A stretch of DNA of 64,000 nucleotides from NCBI GenBank assembly GCA_964553405.1, contig CAZKLS010000002.1, positions 1-64,000 of the forward strand, given 5' to 3'. This DNA comes from DATIRA01 sp964553405. Lineage in GTDB: Bacteria > Pseudomonadota > Gammaproteobacteria > Steroidobacterales > Steroidobacteraceae. A model generated the notes under the pieces. It had not been told where the DNA came from and did not search any database. It saw only the letters and a program-made list of their open reading frames with translations. The stretch's first letter is position 1, and each line of letters starts with the position of its first letter. The translations under genes and the position numbers were made by a program. Of this stretch, positions 24,780-34,294 are shown one piece after another.

Positions 24780-26444
24780 TCAGCCCCTCGCCGCTTCGTC
24801 CACGATCGTCGGCGAGCCGGTCGCGTTCAGCACCGTGTCGAGCACGATCTGGGTCTGCACGCCGGCGATGCCGTCCACGGCCAGGCGATGTTGCCGCTGG
24901 AAGTCCTGCACCCGCCGGGTGAGGTCCTCGTCGTACACGTCGCTGGTGACCGGCGCGGGCGCGAGCCCTTCCGCCAGCTGCAGGCTCTCGCGCAGCCAGC
25001 GCACGTCCTCGCCGCGCATGCCCGGGCCCAGCGCCTTGACGACCGCGATCGGCGGGCGCCACAGCAGCAGGAAGTCGCCGAACCAGTAGCGCGAGAGATC
25101 GGTGATGGGCAGGTCGATCCGATCCGCGCCCAGCTCGATCGTCGCCGTTTCGTCGTCCAGTCCGGCCAGGACGACCTGGTGCGTACGCCCGACGTCGTCG
25201 GTCAGCGTCAGGATGGCGGGGCGGTTCAGCGTCCGCAGCTGCGCCCAGGATCCCTTCTGGAACAGGCACTCCAGCCCCTGGCCGACGGCCTGTTCGCAGC
25301 CGCGCCCGCGCCCCGGGTCGTAGCTGGCTCCCCAGAGCGAGAAAAGCGTTCCGAGCGCGGCCTCGGTCGTGGTCTCGTTGGCTCGATGCACCAGCAGTTG
25401 CTCGATCGCTGGCGGCGAGGGCGCGAGCACCGGCTCGACAGGCTCCGCTGGCGGCGCGGCTGTCGCGACCTGCGTCACCGGGTCGCCTGCGTCGGCGCGC
25501 TCGGCGCCGGCGACCGGAACATCGAGCCCGGCCGGCCGGTCACGCTTCAGCGACCACAGCCCGAATCCGATCAGCGCCAGCGCCGCGGCGAGCGCCGCGG
25601 CGGTTCCCCACTTGAGCCATGGCGCGGGAACCGGACGACCGTACACCTCCGACGCGGCCTGGCGGATCAGTCCCGCGCCGACGCGATGGTCCTCTCGCGT
25701 GAACGCGCCGAGCAGTGCGCGGTCGCAGATCACGTTGATCACGCGGGGGATGCCGCCACTCAGCCGGTGCACCTCGCGCAGCGCGGCGCGCGAGAAGGCC
25801 TCGGCCGTCGCGCCTGCGACCCGCATGCGATGCTTCACGTAGCCGGCGGATTCCTCCGCCGACAACGGACTCAGGTGGTATCGGCCGGTGATGCGCTGTG
25901 CCAGCTGCCGCAGGTCCGGCTGGTCGAGCAAGGCCCTGAGCTCCGGCTGCCCGATCAGGATGATCTGCAGCAGCTTCGTCGTGGCCGTCTCGAGGTTGGT
26001 CAGCAGCCGCACCTGCTCGAGCGTCTGGGGACTCAGGTTCTGCGCCTCGTCAACTATCAGCACGACCCGGCGCCCGCGGGCATGGGTTTCGAGCAGGTGG
26101 CGGCCGAGCAGGTCCATCAGCGTCTTGGTGCTGCCGCGGCCCGGCTCCGGCACTTGGATGTGCAGTTCCTCGCATATCGTGAGCAGGAACTCGGCCGGCG
26201 TGATGCGGGGATTCAGGATCAGCGCCACGTCCGCATGGGATGGCAGCTGCTCCAGCAGGCTACGGATGATCGTGGTCTTTCCGGTGCCGACCTCGCCGGT
26301 CAGCTGCACGAATCCGCCCGCCTCGTTGATGCCGTAGAGCAGGTGCGCGAGCGCCTCGGCATGCCGCTCGCTCAGGTAGAGGTAGCGGGGATCCGGCGTG
26401 ATGGCGAAGGGCTTTTCCTGGAGCCCGAAAAAACTCGTGTACAT
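24780..26444 (-). CDS. gspA: GspA/ExeA AAA ATPase with peptidoglycan-binding domain
   Basis: A 554-residue protein. The N-terminus YTSFFGLQEKPFAITPDPRY is typical of ExeA ATPases. Walker A is GEVGTGKTT (about 50-58) and Walker B is VVLIVDEAQN (about 126-135). A membrane helix lies near residue 280 (AALAAALALIGFGLW). The periplasmic part has a C39-peptidase-like fold region and a C-terminal peptidoglycan-binding domain (GMRGEDVRWLRESL, FQRQHRLAVDGIAG). It supplies ATP-driven remodelling for secretin insertion. First gene of a four-gene minus-strand operon. Confidence 0.93.
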   Translation of the reverse strand: MYTSFFGLQEKPFAITPDPRYLYLSERHAEALAHLLYGINEAGGFVQLTGEVGTGKTTIIRSLLEQLPSHADVALILNPRITPAEFLLTICEELHIQVPEPGRGSTKTLMDLLGRHLLETHARGRRVVLIVDEAQNLSPQTLEQVRLLTNLETATTKLLQIILIGQPELRALLDQPDLRQLAQRITGRYHLSPLSAEESAGYVKHRMRVAGATAEAFSRAALREVHRLSGGIPRVINVICDRALLGAFTREDHRVGAGLIRQAASEVYGRPVPAPWLKWGTAAALAAALALIGFGLWSLKRDRPAGLDVPVAGAERADAGDPVTQVATAAPPAEPVEPVLAPSPPAIEQLLVHRANETTTEAALGTLFSLWGASYDPGRGRGCEQAVGQGLECLFQKGSWAQLRTLNRPAILTLTDDVGRTHQVVLAGLDDETATIELGADRIDLPITDLSRYWFGDFLLLWRPPIAVVKALGPGMRGEDVRWLRESLQLAEGLAPAPVTSDVYDEDLTRRVQDFQRQHRLAVDGIAGVQTQIVLDTVLNATGSPTIVDEAARG

Positions 26445-26575
26445 CTGGGTTTGGGGCCGTTTCCGGCGCCTTGGCGGTCCACAATGATGCCTGTGCGGGT
26501 CCGGGATGACTAGCGCCGCCGGGGTGCTGCGCCGAAGTCATCGGGAGCGCCGCCCGCGGCCACTGCCGCCTTGCG

Positions 26576-27772
26576 TCAGCGACGCCGTCCCCGGGCCGGC
26601 TGCCCGCCCGGCCCGGCGAGCGTGCTGGCTCTCGCGACTGCAACCCGGCCGAAGCGTTCGCGAATCCGGTCCACCGTCGCGTCGAGCTGCCGGTTCCGGG
26701 TCGTCTGCGGCACGGTGAACAGTTCGAGCTGGGACGCGGGCGCGAGGCCGCTCACGCCGACGCCGAGCAGCCGCAGCGCCGAGCCCGGCTCGCTCGCGCG
26801 CCATGACTCGAACAACTCCAGGGCGATCGTGGTCAGCACCTGCGTCTCCTGGGTGGGGGGCTCGAAATGCCTCTGCCGCGTGCAGGTGGCGAAGTCGCCA
26901 CGGCGGATCTTGACCACGACGCAGCTCGCCGTGAGCCCCTTCGCGCGCAGTCGTGCGCCGATCCTGTCCGCGAGCTGCACCAGCTCCGAGCGAAGTCGCG
27001 CAGGCTCGGCGATGTCCGCATCGAAGGTCTCTTCCGCGCTGATCTGCTTCTCGTCCCGGTCCGGCACGACGGGCCGGTCGTCGATGCCGGCCGCGCGCTG
27101 CCGGACGAGTTCGGCGTGGCGGCCGAATACCGTCCTCAGTCGGGCCGCGTCCGCGACCCGCAGCTCACCGAGCGTGCGGATGCCCAGCGCCTCGACCCTG
27201 GCCGCCGTCTTCGCGCCGAGCCCGGACAACCGGCGGACCGGCAGCGGGTCGAGCACCGCGTTGACCTCGGCGGCGCTCACCACGACCAGCCCGTCGGGCT
27301 TCTCGAGGTCCGAGGCGATCTTGGCCACCAGCTTGTTCGGTGCGACGCCGACCGAAGCCGCAAGCCCGGTCCGCTCCCGGACCCGGCGCTTGACCTGCCG
27401 TGCGACCCGCTCCCCGTCGCCGTCGAGCGTTGCGCCCGCCGTCACGTCGAGGAATGCCTCGTCCAGCGACAGTCCCTGCACCAGCGGCGTGAACTCATTG
27501 AAGATGCCGAAAATCTGGCGCGAAATCGCCTGGTAGTGCGACATCCGCGGCTGGACGCAGACGGCCTGCGGGCAACGACGCAGTGCTTCGCGCATCGGCA
27601 TGGCCGAGCGCACGCCGAAGGCGCGCACCTCGTAGCTCGCGGCTGCCACGACGCCCCGCCCGCCGGTGCCGCCCACGATCACCGGGCGGCCGCGCAGCGC
27701 GGCGTCGTCGCGCTGTTCGATGGACGCGTAGAAAGCATCCATGTCAACGTGCAGGATCACCCGCCCATCCAT
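26576..27772 (-). CDS. dinB: DNA polymerase IV
   Basis: A 398-residue Y-family translesion polymerase. It begins [15 protein letters not shown] and has [10 protein letters not shown], which hold the catalytic acidic residues. The helix-hairpin-helix [20 protein letters not shown] and a little-finger domain with [16 protein letters not shown] follow. The start ATG 27772 sits nine residues before the conserved aspartate; the upstream extension is not conserved-looking. I see no clear LexA box upstream, and no beta-clamp motif was confirmed at the C-terminus. Confidence 0.93.
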   Translation of the reverse strand: MDGRVILHVDMDAFYASIEQRDDAALRGRPVIVGGTGGRGVVAAASYEVRAFGVRSAMPMREALRRCPQAVCVQPRMSHYQAISRQIFGIFNEFTPLVQGLSLDEAFLDVTAGATLDGDGERVARQVKRRVRERTGLAASVGVAPNKLVAKIASDLEKPDGLVVVSAAEVNAVLDPLPVRRLSGLGAKTAARVEALGIRTLGELRVADAARLRTVFGRHAELVRQRAAGIDDRPVVPDRDEKQISAEETFDADIAEPARLRSELVQLADRIGARLRAKGLTASCVVVKIRRGDFATCTRQRHFEPPTQETQVLTTIALELFESWRASEPGSALRLLGVGVSGLAPASQLELFTVPQTTRNRQLDATVDRIRERFGRVAVARASTLAGPGGQPARGRRR

Positions 27773-27860
27773 CGCTGCTCCGAAGCCACGCGAGTGCCGG
27801 TCGCCCGCGGATGCTAGCACCGCGACCCGGCGGCCCGCCCGCGCTCGGCCCTCATCCGGT

Positions 27861-27889
27861 TTGAGTCGGGTTGCGAACCGGCGAATAAT
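27861..27889 (+). promoter_or_regulatory. Sigma-70-type promoter for sodB
   Basis: TTGAGT at 27861-27866 and AATAAT at 27884-27889 are separated by exactly 17 bp, placing a transcript start near 27896, about 50 bp before the sodB ATG. This is the best-matching promoter seen in the window. Confidence 0.6.
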
Positions 27890-27947
27890 GCTCTTTTACC
27901 GGCGCGGACTGCTGCGCCGCCCCCCCGGGATTTACAGGAGACACCGC

Positions 27948-28556
27948 ATGTCCCACCACATCGAACTGCCCCCATTGCCCTACGCGCCCGATGCGCTCGC
28001 ACCGGTGATCTCGGCCGAGACCATGTCGTTCCATTACGGCAAGCACCACAAGGCCTACGTCGACAACCTGAACAAGCTGGTCGCCGGCACCGAACACGCC
28101 GACACGCCGCTCGAGAAACTGATCGCCGCGGTCGCCGGCAAGGCCGACAAGGCCGGCATGTTCAACAACGCCGCGCAGGTCTGGAACCACACGTTCTTCT
28201 GGAACAGCATGAAGCCCGGCGGCGGCGGCGCACCGGGCGGTGCGATTGCCGGCGCGATCGACGGTGCATTCGGCAGCTACGAGAACTTCAAGAAGGAGTT
28301 CACGAACGCCGCGGTGACGCAGTTCGGCAGCGGCTGGGCGTGGCTGGTCGCGGACAAGGGTGCCGTCAAGCTCGTGAAGACGCCCAATGCCGAGACGCCG
28401 CTGACGCAGGGCGTCACGCCGCTGCTGACGATCGACGTCTGGGAGCACGCGTACTATCTGGACTACCAGAACCGCAGGCCTGATTTCGTCGCGGCGGTCA
28501 TCGACAAGCTGCTCAACTGGGAGTTCGCGAACGCGAACCTCGCCCGGGCCGCCTGA
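27948..28556 (+). CDS. sodB: Superoxide dismutase, iron type
   Basis: A 202-residue Fe/Mn superoxide dismutase that converts superoxide to H2O2 and O2 in the cytoplasm. Metal ligands are visible in [16 protein letters not shown] (His), [12 protein letters not shown] (His) and [16 protein letters not shown] (Asp, His). Gln in [10 protein letters not shown], in the N-terminal half, and the sequence TPNAETPL favour the Fe-specific type. The start ATG 27948 follows AGGAG at 27936-27940. It ends 6 bp from the convergent DUF3667 gene. Confidence 0.96.
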   Translation: MSHHIELPPLPYAPDALAPVISAETMSFHYGKHHKAYVDNLNKLVAGTEHADTPLEKLIAAVAGKADKAGMFNNAAQVWNHTFFWNSMKPGGGGAPGGAIAGAIDGAFGSYENFKKEFTNAAVTQFGSGWAWLVADKGAVKLVKTPNAETPLTQGVTPLLTIDVWEHAYYLDYQNRRPDFVAAVIDKLLNWEFANANLARAA

Positions 28557-28562
28557 GGCGGG

Positions 28563-30053
28563 TCAGAGCGTCAGTGCCGTGTACAGCAGCAGGCCGACGA
28601 GCGTGAGGCTCAGGCCGACCACGTAGGCGATGCCGAGCACGGCGTACTTGGCCGACGTGACGACGGGGCCCTGGCCGTACACTCTGCGCATCGCGCGGTA
28701 CAGGTAGATCGGCAGGTAGATGACGAGTGCCGCGATTGCCACGCCCTCGGCAGCGGAGAGCCCCTTGCCGAGGGCCGTTTCGCCGGCCGTCCGCTGCAGC
28801 AGCTGCAGCAGCAGCACCGCGAGGCCGCCGAGGAAGAAGAACGCGTGGAAGTGAACCACGAACAGCAGGTGCTCGACGTAGTAACGTCCTGAACCGATGT
28901 AGAGCACGTACATCACCGCCGCGATCAGCGGCAGGAAGATGAACATCATCTTCGGGATGTTCTCGAACATCGCGCGGCCGAAGCTCGGCGAGTCGGCGAC
29001 GATCTTGCGGCAGGCTTCCCTGAGGCGCGGCTCGTAACGCTCGAGCCCGGGGCTCAACTCCAGCGACAGGCTGCCTTTGCCGCAGGGGTCCGTCAGCGTC
29101 TTCTTGACCGGCTCGAGCTGCTCGGGCGTGAGCGAGCCGAGCTTGGTCATGAACTCGCTGCGGGCGGCCTCCCGCTCGGCCTCCGGCATTCGCTTCACGA
29201 TGGCGTCGATCACGGCCACCAGCTCGGCGTCGAGTTCGGGCCTGGCTGAGCCGGCCGCGGGCTCGGGCGCGGCCGGGGCTTTTGCGCCGGCCTCGGGCTC
29301 GGGTGCAGTCGGGGCTTTTGCGCCGGCCTCGGGTTTGCCGTCGCGCGTGCCCAGCTGCAGGTTCAGGTTCGCGTCACCCTTGTCGTCCACGTTGACGCGC
29401 ATGCCGGCCCCCGGGTCCGTGCCGAGGTTTGCGAGCAGGAAGAAGCCGACGCTCAGGATCAGGTACATCCGGAACGGCGGCGTGTAATGCATGCGGCGGC
29501 CGCGCAGGAACTCCGCGGTCAGCAGCCCCGGCCGGAACGCGAGCGGGCGCAGCGTGCGCCAGACCCGGGAGTCCCATTCGAACAGGTCGCCGAACAGGTC
29601 CTTCAGCAGCCCCCAGAGCGAGAGCACCCGTACCCGGGCGCGCTGGCCGCAGTGCGAGCAGTGCTGGCCGGTCAGGACCTCGCCGCAGTTCAGGCAGTTC
29701 TCCGTCGAGAACTGGCCACGGATGAACTCCTCCCGCGAGGCGAGCGTCCGCTGCTCGGTCGAGATGCGACCGCCGAAGCGCTCGACGCCCTGCGCGTCCA
29801 TCCGTGCAGCGTGGTCGCGCAGGTAGTCGTCCAGGGCCGCCCGGTCGCGCAGCCGGTACCGGACCATCCGGCGGACGTGTGCCGGCGAGTCCGCGTCGGC
29901 CGCGAGTATCTCGGCCGAAAGGAAACCGTCGAACTGAAGGACGTCGGCGACGTGGTCCCGAAGCCAGGTATCGAAGTTCTTCTCGATCGCGGCGTCGGCC
30001 TCGAGTTCGACCTCGTAGGTGACGCCGGAGGGGCTTGGCAGCGCGTCGCTCAC
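28563..30053 (-). CDS. DUF4286-zinc ribbon-DUF3667 membrane protein
   Basis: A 496-residue protein of three parts. Residues about 10-105 match the small DUF4286 ferredoxin-like domain (YEVELEADAAIEKNFDTWL, YRLRDRAALDDYLRDHA). Then comes a zinc ribbon, CLNCGEVLTGQHCSHCGQ, opening a DUF3667 region with YTPPFRMYLILSVGFFLLA, a soluble Ala/Pro/Glu-rich insert and four C-terminal membrane helices (about 370-390, 400-425, 440-460, 472-494). No function is established for either DUF. The start is GTG 30053. Confidence 0.75.
   Translation of the reverse strand: MSDALPSPSGVTYEVELEADAAIEKNFDTWLRDHVADVLQFDGFLSAEILAADADSPAHVRRMVRYRLRDRAALDDYLRDHAARMDAQGVERFGGRISTEQRTLASREEFIRGQFSTENCLNCGEVLTGQHCSHCGQRARVRVLSLWGLLKDLFGDLFEWDSRVWRTLRPLAFRPGLLTAEFLRGRRMHYTPPFRMYLILSVGFFLLANLGTDPGAGMRVNVDDKGDANLNLQLGTRDGKPEAGAKAPTAPEPEAGAKAPAAPEPAAGSARPELDAELVAVIDAIVKRMPEAEREAARSEFMTKLGSLTPEQLEPVKKTLTDPCGKGSLSLELSPGLERYEPRLREACRKIVADSPSFGRAMFENIPKMMFIFLPLIAAVMYVLYIGSGRYYVEHLLFVVHFHAFFFLGGLAVLLLQLLQRTAGETALGKGLSAAEGVAIAALVIYLPIYLYRAMRRVYGQGPVVTSAKYAVLGIAYVVGLSLTLVGLLLYTALTL
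29261..29332 (-). repeat. Two tandem 36-bp units inside the DUF3667 gene
   Basis: Two adjacent 36-bp units encode EAGAKAPTAPEP and EAGAKAPAAPEP in the flexible linker before the C-terminal membrane part. The unit count is a likely site of length variation between strains. Confidence 0.8.
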
Positions 30054-30140
30054 GCGCGCAGCTTAGCAAAGCGAACCCGCCCGAGGCCGCGGGACGCCGG
30101 CGTTGCGACGTCCGCGAGACCCCGGGTCGGCCTGCAGAGA

Positions 30141-32615
30141 TCAGGCGATGTGACGCAGCGGCCGGGCGTCCTGCTCGGCCTGCACGCCGGCCATCAGTTC
30201 CTCGGTCGTGAAGTCGTCGACGTGCACGAGCTCCATGACCTTGCCATCGTAGTCGCGCAGCAGCGCGGCCTCATCGGCGCTCAGTATCCCGGCCGCGAGG
30301 CCCTGCTCGATCTGTCCCGGCAGATCGAGCGCGGTCACGCGACCCGTCTTCACGCCGTCGACGCGCAGTCGCTTCTCGATCGGGGCGGCCCGGACGGAAA
30401 GCTCGAGCGCCTGCTGCAGCAGGCCGATCGGGTTGCCCGGCTCCACGGTCTTGTAGATGCCGTCGGCGAGCCGCTCGCGCGACTCCGAAGGCACCATCAG
30501 CTGCTCGACGATCTTCCGGCCGAGGCGGTCGCCGGGTGCGAAATACGTCCGGCCGCGCGGGAAGATCACTACGCGCATCAACGCAGCCAGCCAGCGGTTC
30601 GGGAAGTTGCGCAGGAAGCCGTGCAGCTGCTCCTGCGCGGTGTACAGCAGCGTGCGGCAGCTCCACTCGACCAGTGGCAGGTCCGCTTCCTGACGTCCCT
30701 GGTTCTCGTAGTGCTTCAGCACCATCGACGCCAGGTACAGCGACGACAGCACGTCGCCGAGCCTGGCGGAGAGATGCTCCTTCTGCTTCAGGTAGCCGCC
30801 GAGCGTCAGCATCGCGACGTCGGTCGCGAACGCGAAGCGCGCGCTGAAGCTGTTGATGTGCTGGTAGTAGCGGCGCGTCGCGGCCGAGTCCGGCGTGCTG
30901 CTGAACCGTGCCAGCGTGGCGCCGGTCACCAGCGAGCGCGCCGCGTTGGAGAGCGTATAGCCGACGTGCCCGAACAGCGCCTCGTCGAAGTCGCGCAGGC
31001 TCTTCGCCTTGTCCTTGTCGCGCGCCGCGTTCATTTCCTTCAACACGAAGGGATGGCAGCGGATCGCGCCCTGGCCGAGGATCATCAGGCTGCGCGTGAG
31101 GATGTTCGCCCCCTCCACCGTGATGGCGACCGGGACGACCTGATAGCCCCTTCCGAGGTAGTTCTTCGGGCCCAGGCAGATGCCCTTGCCGCCCTGCACG
31201 TCCATCGCGTCGTTGGCGACCTTGCGGCCGAGCTCGGTGCAGTGGTACTTGAGCATCGCGGCCGGGACCGCCGGCTTCTCGCCGGCGTCGATCGCGCCGC
31301 AGGTCACCGAGCGGGCGGCGTCCATGATGTAGGTGTAGCCGGCCATCCGCGCGATCGCGGCCTCGACGCCCTCGAACGTGCCCACGGGCTGGCTGAACTG
31401 CTTGCGGATGCGGGCGTACGCGGCGGTCGCGTACGTGCCGGCCTTCGAGCCGCCGGTCGAATTGGACGGCAACGAGATGCAGCGGCCGACCGAGAGCTGC
31501 TCGACCAGCATGCGCCAGCCCTGCCCGGCCATCTTCGGCCCGCCGATGATGAATTCCAGCGGCACGAATACGTCCTTGCCGGACAGCGGACCGTTCTGGA
31601 AGGCGATGTTGAGCGGGAAGTGTCGCCTGCCGATGCTGACGCCGGGCGTGTTGCGCGGAATCAGCGCGCAGGTGATGCCGTAGTCGGTCTTCTCTCCGCC
31701 CATCAGCCGGTCGGGATCGTACAGACGGAAGGCGAGGCCGATCACGGTCGCGACCGGCGCGAGCGTGATGTAGCGCTTCGAGAAATTGAGCCTGAGGCCG
31801 ATGACTTCCCGGCCTTCGTAGACGCCCTTGCAGACCACGCCGGTGTCCGGGATCGACGCCGCGTCCGACCCGGCGCGCGGACCGGTCAGCGCGAAACAGG
31901 GCACTTCGTCGCCACGGGCGAGCCGGGGCAGGTAGTAGTCCTTCTGCTCCTCGGTGCCGTAGTGCAGCAGCAGCTCCGCGGGTCCGAGCGAGTTCGGCAC
32001 CGCGACGGTCGAGGAGGCCGTGGCACTGCGGCTCGCGAGCTTCACCAGCACGCACGAATGCGCATAGGCGGAAAACCCGAGCCCGCCGTACTTCTTCGGG
32101 ATGATCATCGCGAAGAAGCCCTTCTGCTTCAGGAAGTCCCAGACCTGCGGCGGCAGGTCCGCGCGGCGGTGGGTGATGTCCCACTCGTCGAGCATCCGGC
32201 ACAGATCCTCGCAGGGCCCGTCGAGAAACGCCTGCTCCTCGGCCGTCAGCGCCGGAGGCTGGGCCGACAGCAGCTTCGGCCAGTCCGGCTTGCCGGTGAA
32301 CAGCTCCCCGTCCCACCACACCGTGCCCGCCTCGAGCGCCTCGCGCTCGGTACTCGACATCGACGGCAGCATGCGGCGGTAGACCATCAGGAACGGCTTA
32401 GTGACGAAGCGCGTTCGCAAAGCGTCGAGGTTCAGCAATGCGAGCAGGCCGAAGCCGATCCACAACGTGACCAGCCAGGGCAGGCCGGCGTTGCCGAAGT
32501 AGCTGTACGCCAGCAGCGCGAGGCCCGCGACGACGGTCGAGCGGGCCAGCGACACGCGCTGGTAGGTCAGGTAGAGCGCGCCGCCGAAAAACAGCAGCAA
32601 CCAGAAGAGCGTCAT
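30141..32615 (-). CDS. fadE: Acyl-CoA dehydrogenase FadE
   Basis: An 824-residue enzyme, close to the 814 of E. coli FadE, that does the first oxidation step of fatty-acid beta-oxidation. Two N-terminal membrane helices (about 1-20 and 28-60) precede the FAD domain, which carries FFAMIIPKKYGGLGFSAYAHS, CFALTGPRAGSDAASIPD and GGSKAGTYATAAYARIRKQF. The long FadE-specific C-terminal extension (ERLADGIY, NPIGLLQQALEL) is present. The start ATG 32615 was preferred over GTG 32618. It probably has its own promoter in the 280 bp between it and mdh. Confidence 0.95.
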   Translation of the reverse strand: MTLFWLLLFFGGALYLTYQRVSLARSTVVAGLALLAYSYFGNAGLPWLVTLWIGFGLLALLNLDALRTRFVTKPFLMVYRRMLPSMSSTEREALEAGTVWWDGELFTGKPDWPKLLSAQPPALTAEEQAFLDGPCEDLCRMLDEWDITHRRADLPPQVWDFLKQKGFFAMIIPKKYGGLGFSAYAHSCVLVKLASRSATASSTVAVPNSLGPAELLLHYGTEEQKDYYLPRLARGDEVPCFALTGPRAGSDAASIPDTGVVCKGVYEGREVIGLRLNFSKRYITLAPVATVIGLAFRLYDPDRLMGGEKTDYGITCALIPRNTPGVSIGRRHFPLNIAFQNGPLSGKDVFVPLEFIIGGPKMAGQGWRMLVEQLSVGRCISLPSNSTGGSKAGTYATAAYARIRKQFSQPVGTFEGVEAAIARMAGYTYIMDAARSVTCGAIDAGEKPAVPAAMLKYHCTELGRKVANDAMDVQGGKGICLGPKNYLGRGYQVVPVAITVEGANILTRSLMILGQGAIRCHPFVLKEMNAARDKDKAKSLRDFDEALFGHVGYTLSNAARSLVTGATLARFSSTPDSAATRRYYQHINSFSARFAFATDVAMLTLGGYLKQKEHLSARLGDVLSSLYLASMVLKHYENQGRQEADLPLVEWSCRTLLYTAQEQLHGFLRNFPNRWLAALMRVVIFPRGRTYFAPGDRLGRKIVEQLMVPSESRERLADGIYKTVEPGNPIGLLQQALELSVRAAPIEKRLRVDGVKTGRVTALDLPGQIEQGLAAGILSADEAALLRDYDGKVMELVHVDDFTTEELMAGVQAEQDARPLRHIA

Positions 32616-32827
32616 CACGACCAGCAGTCCTCGAGGCGGGCCGGGCCCGGTGTTACGCCCGACTATGCCGAAGATTGCTGCAGTGCCGCAAGTTCCAATA
32701 CTTCAGGCCGGGCACCAGAACCTTTCGCAGTGGCCCCCGGATCTGGATGAGCGCTGCGGCGCGCGATGTCTTTTTGCGCCGCAGTAAACGTGTTCAATCA
32801 GTTACATAAGAGGACTGCGCTGCCGAG

Positions 32828-32862
32828 GCGCCGCCGGGCGCAGCTGGGCCGCCCGGCGGCGC
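32828..32862 (-). terminator. GC-rich hairpin after mdh
   Basis: Arms 32828-32839 and 32851-32862 are perfectly complementary over 12 bp with an 11-base loop. The hairpin lies 35 bp beyond the mdh stop on the minus strand. No strong T run follows, so termination efficiency is uncertain. Confidence 0.55.
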
Positions 32863-32896
32863 GATGCCTGTGCTGGCAGCAGCGCCAGACCCGATG

Positions 32897-33874
32897 TCAG
32901 AGCAGGTCCTTGACTCCGTCGCGCTCCTCGGTCAGCTCCTTGTGCGTCGCGTCCATCCGCGCGCGGCTGAAGGGGTTGATCTCGAGGCCCTGGACGATCT
33001 CGTAGGCACCGCCACTGCAGGTCACCGGGAAGCCGTAGATCACGCCCTCCGGTACGCCGTAGCTGCCGTCGGAGGGAATGCCCATGCTGACCCAGTCGCC
33101 CTCGGGCGTGCCCTTGACCCAGTCGTGGATGTGGTCGATGGCCGCGGATGCGGCCGAAGCCGCCGAGGATGCGCCGCGCGCCTTGATGATCGCCGCGCCG
33201 CGCTGCTGCACGGTCGGGATGAACGTCTCGCTGTACCAGGCCTGGTCAACCAGCGACAGCGCGGGCTTGCCGTCGACGACGACGTGATGCAGGTCCGGGT
33301 ACTGCGTCGAGGAGTGATTGCCCCAGATGATCATCTTGTGAATCTGCGTGACGTGCTTGCCGGTCTTCTCCGCGAGCTGCGACAGCGCACGGTTGTGATC
33401 GAGGCGGACCATCGCCGTGAAGTTCTTCGGATCGAGACCCGGAGCATTTTTCATCGCGATCAGCGAGTTGGTATTCGCCGGATTGCCGACCACCAGCACG
33501 CGGACCTTGCGATCCGCGACGGCATCGAGCGCCTTGCCCTGCGCCGAAAAGATCTGTGCGTTGGCGAGCAGCAAGTCCTTGCGCTCCATGCCGGGGCCGC
33601 GGGGCCGCGCGCCCACCAGCAACGCGACGTTGCAGTCCTTGAACGCAACGTTCGCATCGTCGGTTGCGACGATCCTGTTCAACGTCGGGAACGCGCAATC
33701 GTTGAGTTCCATCACCACGCCCTGCAGTGCGGCGAGCGCCGGAGTGATCTCGAGCAGGTGCAGGTTCACGGGCTGGTCCGGGCCGAGCATCTGGCCGGAG
33801 GCGACCCGGAAGGCGAGTGCGTAGCCGATCTGGCCCGCCGCGCCCGTGATCGCGACGTTGACAGGAGTCTTCAT
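32897..33874 (-). CDS. mdh: Malate dehydrogenase (NAD)
   Basis: A 325-residue LDH-like malate dehydrogenase of the TCA cycle. The Rossmann motif is [15 protein letters not shown], the substrate arginines lie in [26 protein letters not shown] follows, and the catalytic pair is in RLDHNRA and [13 protein letters not shown] (His). Length and motifs match the cytosolic beta/gammaproteobacterial form. The start ATG 33874 follows GGAGAG. Confidence 0.96.
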   Translation of the reverse strand: MKTPVNVAITGAAGQIGYALAFRVASGQMLGPDQPVNLHLLEITPALAALQGVVMELNDCAFPTLNRIVATDDANVAFKDCNVALLVGARPRGPGMERKDLLLANAQIFSAQGKALDAVADRKVRVLVVGNPANTNSLIAMKNAPGLDPKNFTAMVRLDHNRALSQLAEKTGKHVTQIHKMIIWGNHSSTQYPDLHHVVVDGKPALSLVDQAWYSETFIPTVQQRGAAIIKARGASSAASAASAAIDHIHDWVKGTPEGDWVSMGIPSDGSYGVPEGVIYGFPVTCSGGAYEIVQGLEINPFSRARMDATHKELTEERDGVKDLL

Positions 33875-34000
33875 TAGGGCTCTCCACTGATTATTAGACG
33901 TGCCCGGATTCGGCCGGGCGGCCACCGGGGTGGGCATCTTAGCAGCGGGTGCCCCCCCGCCCGCGTCAGGGACTGCCCTGATTCCCGGCCAGGACACCGC

Positions 34001-34037
34001 TTGACATCCAGTCACTGTTATAGTCCACTACAACAGT
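34001..34037 (+). promoter_or_regulatory. TTGACA promoter element overlapped by a 24-bp imperfect palindrome
   Basis: A perfect -35 element TTGACA lies at 34001-34006. A palindrome at 34014-34037 (ACTGTT-A-TAGT, CC, ACTA-C-AACAGT; 10 of 12 pairs) covers the expected spacer and -10 position. This is the arrangement of a repressor operator. It lies 37 bp before a tiny plus-strand gene and 257 bp before the GntR-family gene, which is the natural candidate regulator. Confidence 0.55.
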
Positions 34038-34074
34038 AAACAGTCAGATCGAGCCAGATAGGGACGGGACAGCG

Positions 34075-34230
34075 ATGCGCAATGCAAGCCGTCTGGTGGC
34101 GACCGCCGTCGCCGCAGTCGTATGGATACTCGCAGGCCTTTCGGTCGCCTCGGGACCGCTGGCGACGTCCGCCAGCATCGCGGCGAAACTCGGCGCGACG
34201 ACGTCCTGTTATCTGCCTCTCGGCCGCTGA
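34075..34230 (+). CDS. Small membrane or secreted peptide, 51 residues
   Basis: A short open frame starting at ATG 34075 and ending in TGA at 34228-34230. Residues 6-27 form one hydrophobic helix (RLVATAVAAVVWILAGLSVA) after a basic N-terminus, followed by an Ala/Ser-rich tail with a single Cys near the end. It may be a membrane anchor peptide or an uncleaved signal peptide. It is flanked by two palindromes and lies 64 bp before the YtrA-type regulator. No homologue is recalled; coding status is supported only by signal-peptide-like composition and position. Confidence 0.45.
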   Translation: MRNASRLVATAVAAVVWILAGLSVASGPLATSASIAAKLGATTSCYLPLGR

Positions 34231-34249
34231 GCCGGCCGTCCGACAAGGG

Positions 34250-34274
34250 TGTTCTGCTACATTACAGCAGCACA
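34250..34274. promoter_or_regulatory. 25-bp imperfect palindrome before the GntR-family gene
   Basis: The arms 34250-34258 and 34266-34274 match at 8 of 9 positions around a 7-base spacer, ending 20 bp before the regulator start. The position suits an operator or a leader hairpin. It shares only short TGTT/CAnA similarity with the palindrome at 34014-34037. Confidence 0.4.
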
Positions 34275-34294
34275 GCACCTGGGCCCCGGACTGA

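Noticed and set aside
29487..32750. 1087-codon plus-strand open frame opposite the DUF3667 gene and fadE
   Set aside because: Low-complexity Arg/Gln/His-rich translation with no motif; both real genes lie on the minus strand.
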